Source: Sphingopyxis sp.
GTDB taxonomy: Bacteria > Pseudomonadota > Alphaproteobacteria > Sphingomonadales > Sphingomonadaceae
Assembly (NCBI RefSeq): GCF_016793825.1
Contig: NZ_JAEULM010000002.1
Span: 1 to 64,000 of the forward strand
Reading direction: 5' to 3'
DNA: 64,000 bases
Of the stretch, positions 22,106 through 31,423 are shown in pieces (positions within the stretch are counted from its first letter, which is position 1; the number at the start of each line of letters is the position of its first letter). A program made the translations under genes and the position numbers. The notes beneath the pieces are model-generated. The model was not told the origin of the DNA. It did no database searches and saw only the letters and a list, made by a program, of their open reading frames with translations.

Positions 22106-24040
22106 TCAGTTCAGCAGATACTGCTTCCAGAAAAGCAGCGACGCCCAGAAATTATAGTCGGCGTTTTCCTTCTTGGCGAAGCCATGCCCCTCGTTCGTTC
22201 CGACGAGGTGCCAGGCCGTGCCGCCGTTCCCCCGCACCGCGGCGACGATCTGGTCGGCTTCCGATTTCGGAACACGCGGGTCGTTCGCGCCGGTGACGAC
22301 GAACAATGGTTTTCTGATATCGGCGACACGAGTGAGCGGCGATATTTCCATGAGCTTCTTGCGCTGTTCGGGCACGCGCTCGTCGCCATATTCGACGCGG
22401 CGCAGGTCGCGGCGATATTCCTGGGTATTCTCAAGGAACGTGACGAAGTTCGAGATCGCGACCACGCACAGGTTCGCGCGCAACTTGTCCGCATAATGTG
22501 TCGCGGCGGCATAGCACATATACCCGCCGTAGCTGCCGCCCGTCAGCCCGAAACGCGATGAATCGAGACTTTTGTCCTTGCCCAGAAGGTCGAGGAAGGC
22601 GCCCATATCCTTGACGCTGTCCTCGCGTTTGAACGGGCCGTTGTCGAGGCTGACGAACGTCTTGCCATAACCGGTCGAGCCGCGGACGTTCGGATAAAAG
22701 AGCGCGACCCCCATTTCGTTGAGCAGATAATTGCTGCGGCCGAGGAAGCCAGGCCGCGACTGGCCTTCAGGGCCGCCATGGATGTTCATGATCAGCGGGC
22801 GCTTGCCGGGAAACTTCGTGGCGTCGGGGCGATAGAGAAAGCCGGATACTTCAAGCCCGTCGAAACTCTTCACCTTGACCAGCTCCGGCTCGATATTCTT
22901 CAGCGGGTCGAGCCCGCCGGTCTCGCTTTGCGTCCAGCGGGTCACCTTCAGCGTCGCCGGATCGACGCTGTAGACGTCCGCCGCGCTGCGCGCCGAGGTA
23001 AAACTGAACCCGACTTCGCCCCATGGCGCGATCTGGACACCGCCGATGATGCCCGCCGGCAGATCGACCGTGCGGGCAGTTCCGCTTTTCGGGTCGAGCA
23101 GCCGCAGTTTCGACATGCCCGCTTCGTTGACCACATAGGCAATGAAGCTTCCGTCGTCGGCGATATCGAAATTGTCGACGTCCCACTTCTCCGCCGGTCC
23201 CTTCGGCGTGAACTTTCCGTTGGCAGGATCGAGGGTGCCGAGCCGCTGGAAGTCCGATCCTTCGTCGCTGGTCATCCAGATCGTCCCGTCGGGGGCGAAC
23301 TCGGCGCCGCCCTGCGCCGCGACCTTCCTGTGATCGCCGATCGGCGTCAGCGCGCCGGTTGCCATGTCGAGCCGGAAGAGGTCGGCCTTTTGTACCGAGA
23401 CATATTGCGAGACGATCGCCCAGCTCTTGTCCGGCGCGAAGTCGTTGACCGCCCAGCCGCCCCCTTGAACCTGCGCTATCATGCGGCTCGAGCCCGGGTC
23501 GCGCGGATCCATGACATAGATATCGCTATCGCGACCGTTGCGGCGGGTGGAGGTATAGGCGACGAGCGCGCCGTCCTTGCTCCACGCATTGAAGCCATTG
23601 CGGCTCTTCCCGTCGGTGAGCAGGTCGAGGCGGCCGTCCTTCAGCGCATAGATCTGGTAAAACTCATTGCCCCCGACATCCTTCTGAACAAGCATGACGT
23701 CGGCCGTCTTCGGCGACCAGGCGCCCGATCCGACCGGCTCCGCCTCGAAGGTCATCTGGCGCCGGTCGCCCATCGGCATCGCCACACGATGGATCTGGGT
23801 GGTGTTGCCAAAGCGTGTCGCGATCAGCATCGAATGATCGACAGGATTCCAGCCGACGAAGCCGGCCCCGCGATTTTCCATATACGGCCGTGTAGCCGCC
23901 GTCAGTTCGGCGGGCACCTCGGGCACGCCATCGGCGATGAGCGCCGCCGGCTTGGGCTCGACCAGGGGCTTCGCGCCCTCCTGGGACAGAGCCGGCGCGA
24001 TCGGCAGGGCAAGGGCGGCCAGAAAGGCAAGATGACGCAT
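22106..24040 (-). CDS. Secreted S9 family peptidase (acylaminoacyl peptidase/DPP-IV-like)
   Basis: This 644-residue exported serine peptidase has a signal peptide (residues 1-20, ALS-QEG) and an N-terminal beta-propeller-like part built of WSKDG/FAPD repeats. The alpha/beta hydrolase domain spans about 395-644. The triad is visible: Ser in GLTGGSYGGYM (about 504), Asp in TGANDPRVP, His in NEGHGFAKKEN. MNIHGGPEGQSRPGF marks the oxyanion part. It should cleave peptides in the periplasm. The start ATG 24040 directly precedes the signal peptide; the longer open frame runs into the divergent promoter region and is rejected. Confidence 0.92.
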   Translation of the reverse strand: MRHLAFLAALALPIAPALSQEGAKPLVEPKPAALIADGVPEVPAELTAATRPYMENRGAGFVGWNPVDHSMLIATRFGNTTQIHRVAMPMGDRRQMTFEAEPVGSGAWSPKTADVMLVQKDVGGNEFYQIYALKDGRLDLLTDGKSRNGFNAWSKDGALVAYTSTRRNGRDSDIYVMDPRDPGSSRMIAQVQGGGWAVNDFAPDKSWAIVSQYVSVQKADLFRLDMATGALTPIGDHRKVAAQGGAEFAPDGTIWMTSDEGSDFQRLGTLDPANGKFTPKGPAEKWDVDNFDIADDGSFIAYVVNEAGMSKLRLLDPKSGTARTVDLPAGIIGGVQIAPWGEVGFSFTSARSAADVYSVDPATLKVTRWTQSETGGLDPLKNIEPELVKVKSFDGLEVSGFLYRPDATKFPGKRPLIMNIHGGPEGQSRPGFLGRSNYLLNEMGVALFYPNVRGSTGYGKTFVSLDNGPFKREDSVKDMGAFLDLLGKDKSLDSSRFGLTGGSYGGYMCYAAATHYADKLRANLCVVAISNFVTFLENTQEYRRDLRRVEYGDERVPEQRKKLMEISPLTRVADIRKPLFVVTGANDPRVPKSEADQIVAAVRGNGGTAWHLVGTNEGHGFAKKENADYNFWASLLFWKQYLLN

Positions 24041-24340
24041 CGATGATTTCCCCGGTTGCTTGGTATCTGTTCGGCGCAGGCTAGACGTCATGAACCTGCG
24101 CCTTGGATACAAGTCGACCAACGACAGCCTCTGCTCGACCACTGACCGCCATATTGAACCAATTTGACAGCGAATGTCGCCGGTTTCGTAACTATTTCGG
24201 CACCCCGACCCGGTTTCGTTGCGAATCCGCGATGAATCGAATGCAAAAATTAACGAATCGCTGGCAGAGTGTCTTGACTTGGGAATTTTTGAGGCAAATC
24301 GTGCGGTTTCTGGGAATCGCCGGCCGGGGAGGCTGAAAAC
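24041..24340. other. Divergent intergenic region
   Basis: This relatively A+T-rich 300-base gap holds the promoters of two divergent genes. TTGACT at 24274-24279 is a possible -35 for the plus-strand gene, but its -10 is weak. A GGGGAGG ribosome site stands just before 24341. No operator-like palindrome was seen. Confidence 0.4.
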
Positions 24341-24739
24341 ATGGCATCGACGTTCGGACCGCGCCTCTGGCGCCGATCGACTGCAAGCGTCCCCGCAGCC
24401 CGCAGCCTGGGTCGCCGGATGACATGGCACGCTGCCGCCGCGCTCCTCGCTTTCGCTGTCCTGCAGGTCTGGCTTGTCACAAGCGCCGTTGCGGCTGGCG
24501 CTCCGTCGGCGTTGATCGTTGTCGCACTGGTCATGCTGCTCGCGCTGGGGCTTCCCGCCGCGCGGATGACCGAACGCCGCTGGTATCATCTCAGCCGCCA
24601 GGCGCTCGCAAGCCGAGGACTGCACGCACGTTTCCGCCGCGACCTTCGCCGCCTCTGGGTCGCTGCGCTGACCCTGCCCTTTCTGTGGGTCAGCGGCGCG
24701 ATGGCGGCCACCGACGCGATCGCGGCCATCGCCAACTGA
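24341..24739 (+). CDS. Small hypothetical membrane protein
   Basis: This 132-residue protein has two closely spaced membrane helices (about residues 30-50 and 56-73). A basic amphipathic stretch rich in Arg follows (ARMTERRWYHLSRQALASRGLHARFRRDLRRLW) and then a third hydrophobic segment near the end. The family is not recognised. ATG 24341 follows GGGGAGG. It is 48 bases before the TldE/PmbA gene, so the two may be co-transcribed. Confidence 0.55.
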   Translation: MASTFGPRLWRRSTASVPAARSLGRRMTWHAAAALLAFAVLQVWLVTSAVAAGAPSALIVVALVMLLALGLPAARMTERRWYHLSRQALASRGLHARFRRDLRRLWVAALTLPFLWVSGAMAATDAIAAIAN

Positions 24740-24787
24740 TCCGACTTAGATTTTGACGCTGGCGCGCTCGCCGTATAGGGCGCGCCC

Positions 24788-26131
24788 ATGCTGACCGTTG
24801 CCGAAGCCCTCGATCGCGCACAGATGCTGTGCGACGCCGCGACCAAAGCCGGCGCCGACGCCGCCGACGCGCTCTATTATTGCAATGCCGCCACGTCGGT
24901 CTCGATGCGCCTCGGCGCGCTCGAGGATGTCGAGCGTTCGGAGGGGCAGGATATTTCGCTGCGCGTCTTCGTCGGACAGCGCAGCGCCAGCGTCTCGACC
25001 GCCGATATGGACGCGGGCGAACTGGCGAAACTGGTCAGCCGCTGCGTCGCGATGGCGCGCGAAGCGCCCGAGGATCCCTACGCGGGTCTTGCGCCCGAAG
25101 ACCGGCTGTTCAGGGGCGTCGCCCCCGATTTCGATCTCGATGACGGCAGCGAAGCCGATCCGCAGGCCCTGCGCGCGGCCGCGCTCGCCGTTGAAGAAGC
25201 CGCGCGCGCAGTCGATGGCGTCACCAACAGCGAAGGCGGCAGCGCGAGCCACAGCCGGACACGCTTCGCTCTCGCGACCAGCCACGGTTTTCTCGGCGGC
25301 TACGGGTCCAGCGGGCACAGCCTGTCGGCAAGTGTGATCGCGGGCGAAGGAGCGGGGATGCAGCGCGACTATGGCTGGCACAGCGCGCATCATCTGTCGG
25401 ATCTCGAAAGCGTCGCGGCGATCGGTACGCGCGCGGGCACTCGCGCCGTCGCACGCCTGAATCCCGGCAAGGCCCCCGTCGGCAAGGTTCCGGTGCTGTT
25501 CGATCCGCGCGTCAGCGGCGGCATCGTCGGCCACCTGCTGGCCGCAATCGCCGGCCCCGCGATCGCCCGCGGCACCAGCTTCCTGCTCGGCAAGGAAGAG
25601 CAGGCGCTGTTCGACAGCAGCATCCTGATCCACGACGATCCGCACCGTCCGCGCGGCTTGCGCAGCCGAGCGTTCGATGGCGAGGGGTTGCCGACGGCGC
25701 CGCGCGACATCGTCACGGGCGGCAAGATCACCGGCTGGCTGCTCGACACGGCCTCGGCGAAACAGCTCGGTCTCCAGCCCACCGGCCATGCGAGCCGCGG
25801 CGGCGGCGCGGCGGGCGTGACCGCGAGCAATCTGCATCTCGCAGCCGGGGCGCAAAGCCCCGAAGCGCTGATGGCCGACATCGGGGAAGGCGTCTATCTC
25901 ACCGAACTGATCGGTCATGGGGTCAATCCGGTCACCGGCGATTACAGCCGCGGCGCGTCGGGTTTCCTGATCCGCGATGGTCGGATCGCGGGACCGATCG
26001 CCGAGTTCACCGTCGCGGGCAACCTGATCGACATGTTCGCGGCACTCATTCCCGCGGATGACCTCGTTTTCCGTCACGCGGTCAACGCACCCACGATCCG
26101 CATCGACGGCATGACCGTCGCCAGCGGATAG
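24788..26131 (+). CDS. pmbA: TldE/PmbA family metalloprotease-associated protein
   Basis: This 447-residue protein is the partner of TldD in a heterodimeric protease that degrades unfolded peptides and matures some modified peptides. The HExxxH metal site found in TldD is absent, as expected for TldE/PmbA. Family stretches are VPVLFDPRVSGGIVGHLLAAI, FDSSILIHDDPHRPRGLRSRAFDGEG and the C-terminal GASGFLIRDGRIAGPIAEFTVAGNL. The tldD partner is not in the window. The phosphatase gene follows after 6 bases. Confidence 0.93.
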   Translation: MLTVAEALDRAQMLCDAATKAGADAADALYYCNAATSVSMRLGALEDVERSEGQDISLRVFVGQRSASVSTADMDAGELAKLVSRCVAMAREAPEDPYAGLAPEDRLFRGVAPDFDLDDGSEADPQALRAAALAVEEAARAVDGVTNSEGGSASHSRTRFALATSHGFLGGYGSSGHSLSASVIAGEGAGMQRDYGWHSAHHLSDLESVAAIGTRAGTRAVARLNPGKAPVGKVPVLFDPRVSGGIVGHLLAAIAGPAIARGTSFLLGKEEQALFDSSILIHDDPHRPRGLRSRAFDGEGLPTAPRDIVTGGKITGWLLDTASAKQLGLQPTGHASRGGGAAGVTASNLHLAAGAQSPEALMADIGEGVYLTELIGHGVNPVTGDYSRGASGFLIRDGRIAGPIAEFTVAGNLIDMFAALIPADDLVFRHAVNAPTIRIDGMTVASG

Positions 26132-26137
26132 ACAAAG

Positions 26138-26929
26138 ATGCCGGGTCGCAACCTCGAAGCCGTGATCGCCGCCACCCGCGAGGTTGGGGACATGGCGATG
26201 GCGCGCTGGCGCGGCGAAGGGCGACCCGTCGACGTCTGGAACAAATCGCACGACAATCCGGTCAGCGACGTCGATCTCGCGGTCGATGCGCGGCTGAAGG
26301 CGATACTCGGCGCGATGGTGCCCGAGGCCGGCTGGCTTTCCGAAGAGACCGCGGACAATGCGGATCGCCTGTCGTGTCGCGCCATGTGGTGCGTCGATCC
26401 GATCGACGGCACGCGCGACTTCATTCGCGGCCGGCCCGGCTGGTGCGTGTCGGTTGCGCTGGTCGTCGACGGCCAGCCCGACCTTGGCGTCCTCTATGCG
26501 CCCGCGCTCGACGAACTGTGGGTGGCGCAACGCGGCAAGGGCGCTCTGCTCAATGGCGAGGTGCTGCAGGCCAGCCAGCGCATGACGTTCGACGGTTCCC
26601 GCGTTCCGGCCGACAGCCTGCCCAAGATCGACCGTGACCTCATCTGCGTCACCAAACCGAACAGCATCGCGCTGCGCATGGCGCTGGTCGCGGACGATCG
26701 TGCCGATCTGGTGGCGACGCTGCGCTGGGGATTCGAATGGGATGTCGCCGCGGCGGCGCTTATCGCGGCGGAGGCCGGCGCGATCGTGACCGACGCCTTC
26801 GGCCAGCCGCTGGCATTCAACACCCCGCGCGCGCAGGCATTCGGGGTCATCGCCTGCGCACCGGGAATCCACCAGGCGGTCGTCGATCGCCTGCGCGATC
26901 GCGCGGTCGCACTCACCTCGCAGTCATAA
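26138..26929 (+). CDS. cysQ: Inositol-monophosphatase-fold phosphatase, probably 3'(2'),5'-bisphosphate nucleotidase
   Basis: This 263-residue Mg-dependent phosphatase carries the three metal-binding motifs of the family: WLSEET, DPIDGTRDF and WDVAAAALI. The overall style fits CysQ, which removes 3'-phosphoadenosine 5'-phosphate made during sulfate assimilation, but inositol monophosphatase activity cannot be excluded by reading. It follows pmbA by 6 bases. The product lacks a signal peptide and is cytoplasmic. Confidence 0.85.
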   Translation: MPGRNLEAVIAATREVGDMAMARWRGEGRPVDVWNKSHDNPVSDVDLAVDARLKAILGAMVPEAGWLSEETADNADRLSCRAMWCVDPIDGTRDFIRGRPGWCVSVALVVDGQPDLGVLYAPALDELWVAQRGKGALLNGEVLQASQRMTFDGSRVPADSLPKIDRDLICVTKPNSIALRMALVADDRADLVATLRWGFEWDVAAAALIAAEAGAIVTDAFGQPLAFNTPRAQAFGVIACAPGIHQAVVDRLRDRAVALTSQS

Positions 26930-27226
26930 CGATCTTCGCTGCCGCGCAGCGATGGCAACGGCACGATCGCAATCACGCCAGAGGCCTCTTCGTCGGCGCA
27001 CGGCACCCGCCCCTTCCCCCGGCTTCGCCACCGGGCGAACCGGGCGCGACCAGCCGCACTTCCCTTGACTTTATACGCGACTCACCTTAGTTGCGCATCC
27101 ATTCCGACAGCCTGACCGGACGGCGAAGCGCATCCGCGCATTCGTGGTCCGTTTTTTGCGTTGGAAATCAGACGCTTTGAGATGGGGTCGATTGCCAGCG
27201 ACCCTGTGGAGCAGGAGAAAGAATAA
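26930..27226 (+). promoter_or_regulatory. Leader and promoter region of the rpsM operon
   Basis: A bulged hairpin (CCCGG-C-TTCGCC / GGCGAA-CCGGG, 27018-27044) may end the upstream transcript. TTGACT at 27065-27070 is a good -35, with a weak -10 around 27086-27093. This leaves a leader of about 130 bases before rpsM, long enough for ribosomal-protein autoregulation. AGGAGA directly precedes the start codon. Confidence 0.45.
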
Positions 27227-27595
27227 ATGGCACGTATCGCGGGCGTCAATCTGCCCACCAACAAGCGCGTTATCATTGCGCTCACCTACATCCACGGTAT
27301 CGGCCGCAAGACCGCCGTCGACATCGCCGACAAGCTGGGCATCGACCACAGCCGCCGCATTCAGGACCTGTCGGACGCCGAAGTCCTGCAGATCCGCGAA
27401 ACGCTCGACGCCGATCACACGGTCGAGGGCGATCTTCGCCGCAACACGGCGATGAACATCAAGCGCCTGATGGACCTCGCCTGCTATCGCGGCCTGCGTC
27501 ATCGCAAGGGCCTTCCCGTCCGCGGCCAGCGCACGCACACCAACGCGCGCACCCGCAAGGGCAAGGCGAAGCCGATCGCCGGCAAGAAGAAGTAA
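27227..27595 (+). CDS. rpsM: 30S ribosomal protein S13
   Basis: The 122 residues begin [21 protein letters not shown] and carry the conserved C-terminal block [19 protein letters not shown] plus a Lys-rich tail that contacts tRNA in the ribosome head. It is first in the alpha operon section rpsM-rpsK-rpoA-rplQ. The usual upstream secY and adk are not here; a phosphatase gene and a 297-base leader precede it. Confidence 0.99.
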   Translation: MARIAGVNLPTNKRVIIALTYIHGIGRKTAVDIADKLGIDHSRRIQDLSDAEVLQIRETLDADHTVEGDLRRNTAMNIKRLMDLACYRGLRHRKGLPVRGQRTHTNARTRKGKAKPIAGKKK

Positions 27596-27671
27596 GCCGG
27601 TTTTTCGCGCCGGCGGCCGCCTTCTGGCTGCGCCCCGGCCCGCTTTACGGATTTAGGTAGGATACAGCACA

Positions 27672-28061
27672 ATGGCTCGTGAACCGCAGCGCCTTCGTCG
27701 GCGCGAACGCAAGAACATCTCGTCGGGTGTGGCTCATGTCAACGCGACCTTCAACAACACCATGATCACCATCACCGACGCGCAGGGCAACGCCATTGCC
27801 TGGTCGAGCGCCGGCATGATGGGCTTCAAGGGCAGCCGCAAATCGACTCCCTATGCAGCGCAGGTCTGCGCGGAAGACGCCGGCAAGAAGGCCGCCGAAC
27901 ATGGCGTCCGCACGCTCGAGGTCGAGGTCAAGGGCCCCGGCGCCGGTCGTGAATCGGCGCTGCGCGCGCTGCAGGCCGTCGGGTTCCACATCACGTCGAT
28001 CCGCGATGTGACGCCGATCCCGCATAATGGTGTCCGCCCGGCCAAGCGCCGCCGCGTCTGA
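27672..28061 (+). CDS. rpsK: 30S ribosomal protein S11
   Basis: The 129 residues show [34 protein letters not shown] and the end [16 protein letters not shown], both diagnostic of S11, which lines the platform of the small subunit. It lies 76 bases after rpsM. The gap contains a short GC-rich inverted stretch (GCCGG...) but no T-run. Confidence 0.99.
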   Translation: MAREPQRLRRRERKNISSGVAHVNATFNNTMITITDAQGNAIAWSSAGMMGFKGSRKSTPYAAQVCAEDAGKKAAEHGVRTLEVEVKGPGAGRESALRALQAVGFHITSIRDVTPIPHNGVRPAKRRRV

Positions 28062-28161
28062 CGCCTTTTCGGGCGCACCCCGCCGGGGCCCGCCCGTACC
28101 AAATCTCTCGCTGGACCGGCAGTCGACCCCTGCCTGTCCCGCCCAAAGCAAAGGGAAGTCC

Positions 28162-29220
28162 ATGACTGTCAATATCCGGAACTGGCAGGAATTGAAGAAG
28201 CCCAGCAACCTGGAAATCAAGGCTGGCGGCGACGGCAAGCGCAAGGCGACCTTCGTCGCCGAACCGCTTGAGCGCGGCTTCGGCCTGACGCTCGGCAACG
28301 CGCTGCGCCGCGTTCTGCTGTCGTCGCTCCAGGGTGCGGCGATCACGTCGATCAAGATCGAGAACGTCCTGCACGAGTTCTCGAGCCTGGCCGGCGTGCG
28401 GGAAGATGTCACCGACATCGTCCTCAACGTAAAGCAGGTCGCTCTCAAGATGGAAGGCGAAGGCCCGAAGCGGCTCCAGCTTTCGGCCACCGGTCCCGCG
28501 ACCGTCAAGGCCGGAGACATCATGGTGTCGGGCGACATCAAGGTGATGAACCCGAACCACGTCATCTGCCATCTCGACGACGGCGCGACGCTGAACATGG
28601 AACTCGTTGCCGACACCGGCAAGGGTTATGTTCCCGCGACCGCGAACCGTCCCGCCGACGCGCCGATCGGCCTGATCCCGGTCGACTCGCTCTTCTCGCC
28701 CGTTCGCCAGGTCGCCTACAAGGTCGACAATGCGCGCATCGGCCAGGAACTGGACTTCGACAAGCTGAGCCTGACCGTCGAGACCGACGGTACGGTCACC
28801 CCGGAAGACGCCGTCGCTTACGCCGCGCGCATCCTCCAGGACCAGCTTCAGGTCTTCGTCCACTTCGAAGAGGCGATGAACGACAGCGGCCTCATCGGCA
28901 TGGCGGCACCGTCGACCACCGCCGATGAATCGGACGTCAACCAGCTCAACCGCTTCCTCCTCAAGAAGGTCGACGAGCTGGAACTGTCGGTCCGCAGCGC
29001 GAACTGCCTCAAGAACGACAATATCATCTACATCGGCGACCTGGTCCAGAAGACCGAGGCCGAAATGCTCCGCACGCCGAATTTCGGCCGCAAGTCCTTG
29101 AACGAAATCAAGGAAGTGCTGTCGTCGATGGGCCTGCGCCTGGGCATGGACATCCCCGGCTGGCCGCCGGAGAATATCGAGGAAATGGCCAAGAAGCTCG
29201 AACAGGAACTTCTCGGTTAA
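28162..29220 (+). CDS. rpoA: DNA-directed RNA polymerase alpha subunit
   Basis: The 352-residue alpha subunit has the N-terminal assembly domain ([22 protein letters not shown]) and the C-terminal DNA- and activator-binding domain (about residues 260-340, with [15 protein letters not shown] and [16 protein letters not shown]). ATG 28162 follows AAGGGAAG and gives the family length; the longer frame upstream is untranslated spacer. The position between rpsK and rplQ is universal. Confidence 0.99.
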   Translation: MTVNIRNWQELKKPSNLEIKAGGDGKRKATFVAEPLERGFGLTLGNALRRVLLSSLQGAAITSIKIENVLHEFSSLAGVREDVTDIVLNVKQVALKMEGEGPKRLQLSATGPATVKAGDIMVSGDIKVMNPNHVICHLDDGATLNMELVADTGKGYVPATANRPADAPIGLIPVDSLFSPVRQVAYKVDNARIGQELDFDKLSLTVETDGTVTPEDAVAYAARILQDQLQVFVHFEEAMNDSGLIGMAAPSTTADESDVNQLNRFLLKKVDELELSVRSANCLKNDNIIYIGDLVQKTEAEMLRTPNFGRKSLNEIKEVLSSMGLRLGMDIPGWPPENIEEMAKKLEQELLG

Positions 29221-29232
29221 TTCCAGACTGTG

Positions 29233-29250
29233 CCCCGGCGAAAGCCGGGG
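29233..29250. repeat. Dispersed-type hairpin repeat between rpoA and rplQ
   Basis: CCCCGGC-GAAA-GCCGGGG is a perfect stem. It matches the look of dispersed intergenic repeats common in sphingomonad genomes (a pattern of the type GTCCCGGCGAAAGCCGGG). It may slow 3' decay or attenuate reading into rplQ. Other possible remnants lie near 10575 and 20240. Confidence 0.5.
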
Positions 29251-29336
29251 TCCGGTTGCAACGGGAATGGGTTGCCCCGCAAGCGACCTGGTCTGGGCTA
29301 CCTCACACGGGCCCTTAACGAACGAAGGAATGGATT

Positions 29337-29756
29337 ATGCGTCATAAATCGGGTGGCCGGAAGCTTCAGCGCACCAGCGCGCATCGCATCGCGATGTTCC
29401 GCAACATGTCGGCCTCGCTCATCAAGCATGAGCAGATCACGACGACCGTCGCCAAGGCGAAGGAACTGCGTCCCTACATCGAAAAGCTGATCACGCTCGC
29501 CAAGCGTGGCGGCCTTGCCAATCGCCGTCTCGCGCAGAGCCGCCTGATGGACGATACCCAGCTCAAGAAGCTGTTCGATGTTCTCGCCGAACGCTACAAG
29601 GACCGCAACGGCGGCTACACGCGCATCATCAAGGCGGGCATCCGCGCTTCGGACGCCGCTCCGATCGCCATCATCGAATTCGTCGACCGCGACGTTGACG
29701 CCAAGGGCCAGGATTCGGGTCCGGTGCTCAGCGACGAGGAACTGGAAGCCGCGTAA
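29337..29756 (+). CDS. rplQ: 50S ribosomal protein L17
   Basis: The 139 residues start [24 protein letters not shown] and continue with [31 protein letters not shown], the L17 signature at the peptide exit region of the large subunit. It ends with an acidic tail. It is last in the operon, followed by a strong terminator. Confidence 0.99.
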   Translation: MRHKSGGRKLQRTSAHRIAMFRNMSASLIKHEQITTTVAKAKELRPYIEKLITLAKRGGLANRRLAQSRLMDDTQLKKLFDVLAERYKDRNGGYTRIIKAGIRASDAAPIAIIEFVDRDVDAKGQDSGPVLSDEELEAA

Positions 29757-29781
29757 GCCGCGTTTTCAGCGACACGAAAAG

Positions 29782-29813
29782 GGGCGGCCTCCGAAAGGAT
29801 GGCCGCCCTTTTT
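29782..29813 (+). terminator. Rho-independent terminator of the rpsM-rplQ operon
   Basis: GGGCGGCC (29782-29789) pairs with GGCCGCCC (29801-29808), with an 11-base loop, and five T residues follow. Confidence 0.92.
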
Positions 29814-29838
29814 CGTTCGACGGGACGGAAACTGGCGC

Positions 29839-30492
29839 TCAGGCGCAGGAAACGGCGACCCTGGCCTTGCGGCGATTGGCGCGCATGGCGCCACCAACGA
29901 ACCCAAAGCCCGCCAGCATCAGGGCCCAGGTCTGCGGCTCAGGAACCGCCGAGGTGACGGTGGCGCGGATGATCATGTCATCATAATCCTTGTCCGCATT
30001 CTTTGCTTCGTCGTCGTAGGCGAAATAGAAGGTCGAGACCCCCGTGCCGCTCAGTTGGTCGCGCGTCAGGAAAATCCCGAAGCCGTTTTGCCCCACGGTT
30101 GCCGACTTGCCCCCGATGCTCGAAAAATTCAGCAATCCGGCAAGGCTTCCGGCGTTGAAGCTTCTGCTGCCGAGCAGGATAGGCGCTGCGAAATTATTCT
30201 GGAAGCTGCCGCTCTCGGTCGTCGTCAATATCGGTGAAGACACGGTCGAGAATGTATCGTTGAGGCTGCTTTCCGAACCCATGAGATGGAAAGTGATAAT
30301 CGAATTCGCGTCGAGAACGATCGACGCGCCCGTCGTATCATATTTCGTCAGTCCCAGCGCGGCGATCTGCGTCTTGAAATTGTTATTGTCCGCAATCGAG
30401 GTCGTGTTGTCAAAACTGATGACCGCTGCAGCTTGCGCGGATGCGGGTATTACCAGACCTGTCAGGACCAGTGCGGCAAAAAGCGGCTTCAT
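29839..30492 (-). CDS. PEPxxWA-CTERM sorting-domain protein
   Basis: This 217-residue secreted protein has a signal peptide (residues 1-22, ASAQAA). A Ser/Thr/Asn-rich beta body includes FYFAYDDEAKNADKDYDDMIIRATV. The C-terminal anchor is VPEPQTWALMLAGFGFVGGAMRANRRK. The VPEPxxWA box followed by a hydrophobic helix and basic residues is the recognition signal for an exosortase-type sorting system in sphingomonads. DUF4114-like Asp-rich turns suggest calcium binding, which is inference. G+C is clearly lower than the ribosomal genes beside it, hinting at separate ancestry. Confidence 0.85.
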   Translation of the reverse strand: MKPLFAALVLTGLVIPASAQAAAVISFDNTTSIADNNNFKTQIAALGLTKYDTTGASIVLDANSIITFHLMGSESSLNDTFSTVSSPILTTTESGSFQNNFAAPILLGSRSFNAGSLAGLLNFSSIGGKSATVGQNGFGIFLTRDQLSGTGVSTFYFAYDDEAKNADKDYDDMIIRATVTSAVPEPQTWALMLAGFGFVGGAMRANRRKARVAVSCA

Positions 30493-30802
30493 TTCTTCAA
30501 TCCCCCAAGTCCGGTAACAGAATCGGGCTATCCGACTCCATCTTCAGACTCTTGTGGTTAGCATTGGGGAAACCACAAAAGTAGACCGCGACCGGAACTG
30601 TCCCGACTTGATACATAGATAGTTGGGGACGAATATTCGGTGGATTCTATTTCGTCTTTACGGAGGCATCGCCCCTTCACGATCACTGGCGATGAGCATC
30701 GCGTGCGGCCCGCCCCGAAAACTGGCAGCAGCGTCCCGCGCCAGCAATGCTGCGTCCGACGCAACCCGATCGACCGCTCCCGACCATCGACACCGGTCGC
30801 GC
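30493..30802. other. Divergent intergenic region
   Basis: About 310 bases separate the PEP-CTERM gene from the GbsR-type regulator. The part next to the PEP-CTERM gene is A+T-rich and probably holds its promoter. No gene or strong repeat was found. Confidence 0.4.
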
Positions 30803-30848
30803 TTGACAGATCATCGGTTTAGTCGGATATTTCTGTTATGACAGAAAT
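30803..30848 (+). promoter_or_regulatory. Promoter and overlapping operator of the GbsR-type regulator
   Basis: TTGACA (30803-30808) and GATATT (30826-30831) are 17 bases apart. A palindrome ATTTCTG-TTATGA-CAGAAAT (30829-30848) overlaps the -10 and the start codon at 30838. The expected transcription start is at or next to the A of the ATG, so the message would be leaderless, and the regulator could repress itself by binding this palindrome. Confidence 0.65.
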
Positions 30849-31413
30849 TATCGAAATTGAGTCGAAACTGTCCCCGGCGGCGACCGAGTTCATTCTGCAC
30901 TGGGGCAATCTCGGCAGTCAGTGGGGCGTCAACCGGTCGGTGGCGCAGATTCACGCCCTGCTCTTCATATCTGACCGCGCGCGACATGCCGAGGAGATCG
31001 CCGATTTGCTCGGGCTCGCGCGTTCGAACGTGTCCAATTCGATCAAGGAGTTGCTGGCCTGGCGGCTGATCGATCGCGTCCCGCTGCTTGGCGACCGACG
31101 CGACCATTTCACGGCCGAGAAGGATATCTGGGAAATGGTCACGCGCATCGCCGCGGGCCGCAAGGCCCGCGAAGTCGATCCCGCCGAATCGGCCCTGAAA
31201 GCATGCGTCGCGCGCGCCGCGGGCGACCCCGACCTCAGCGCCGGCGCGAAAGCGCGCCTGTCCGACATGCTCGATTTCGTCACGACGATGAGCCGCTGGC
31301 ACGACGAGATGCTGAACGTGCCCAAGCCGGCATTGATGCGGCTGATCAAACTCGGCGCCGGGGTGACAAAGCTGATCAACTGGCGCCCCGGCAAGGGCAA
31401 GAACGCCGGATAG
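30838..31413 (+). CDS. GbsR/MarR-family transcriptional regulator
   Basis: This is a 191-residue winged-helix regulator. The DNA-binding part contains WGVNRSVAQIHALLFISDRARHAEEIADLLGLARSNVSNSIKELLAWRLIDRV, with GDRRDHFTAEKDIWEMV as the wing region. GbsR-type proteins of this length repress osmolyte or membrane-stress genes in other bacteria; the signal here is unknown. There is no ribosome site before the ATG, and the promoter reaches up to it. The three genes behind it run in the same direction with short gaps, so it probably controls them. A related regulator is encoded at 42581. Confidence 0.85.
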   Translation: MTEIIEIESKLSPAATEFILHWGNLGSQWGVNRSVAQIHALLFISDRARHAEEIADLLGLARSNVSNSIKELLAWRLIDRVPLLGDRRDHFTAEKDIWEMVTRIAAGRKAREVDPAESALKACVARAAGDPDLSAGAKARLSDMLDFVTTMSRWHDEMLNVPKPALMRLIKLGAGVTKLINWRPGKGKNAG

Positions 31414-31423
31414 GGGACGGGTG

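Noticed and set aside
24746-26872. 708-codon minus-strand frame opposite pmbA and cysQ
   Set aside because: Shadow of two well-supported genes; composition dominated by Arg, Ala and Asp from codon symmetry.
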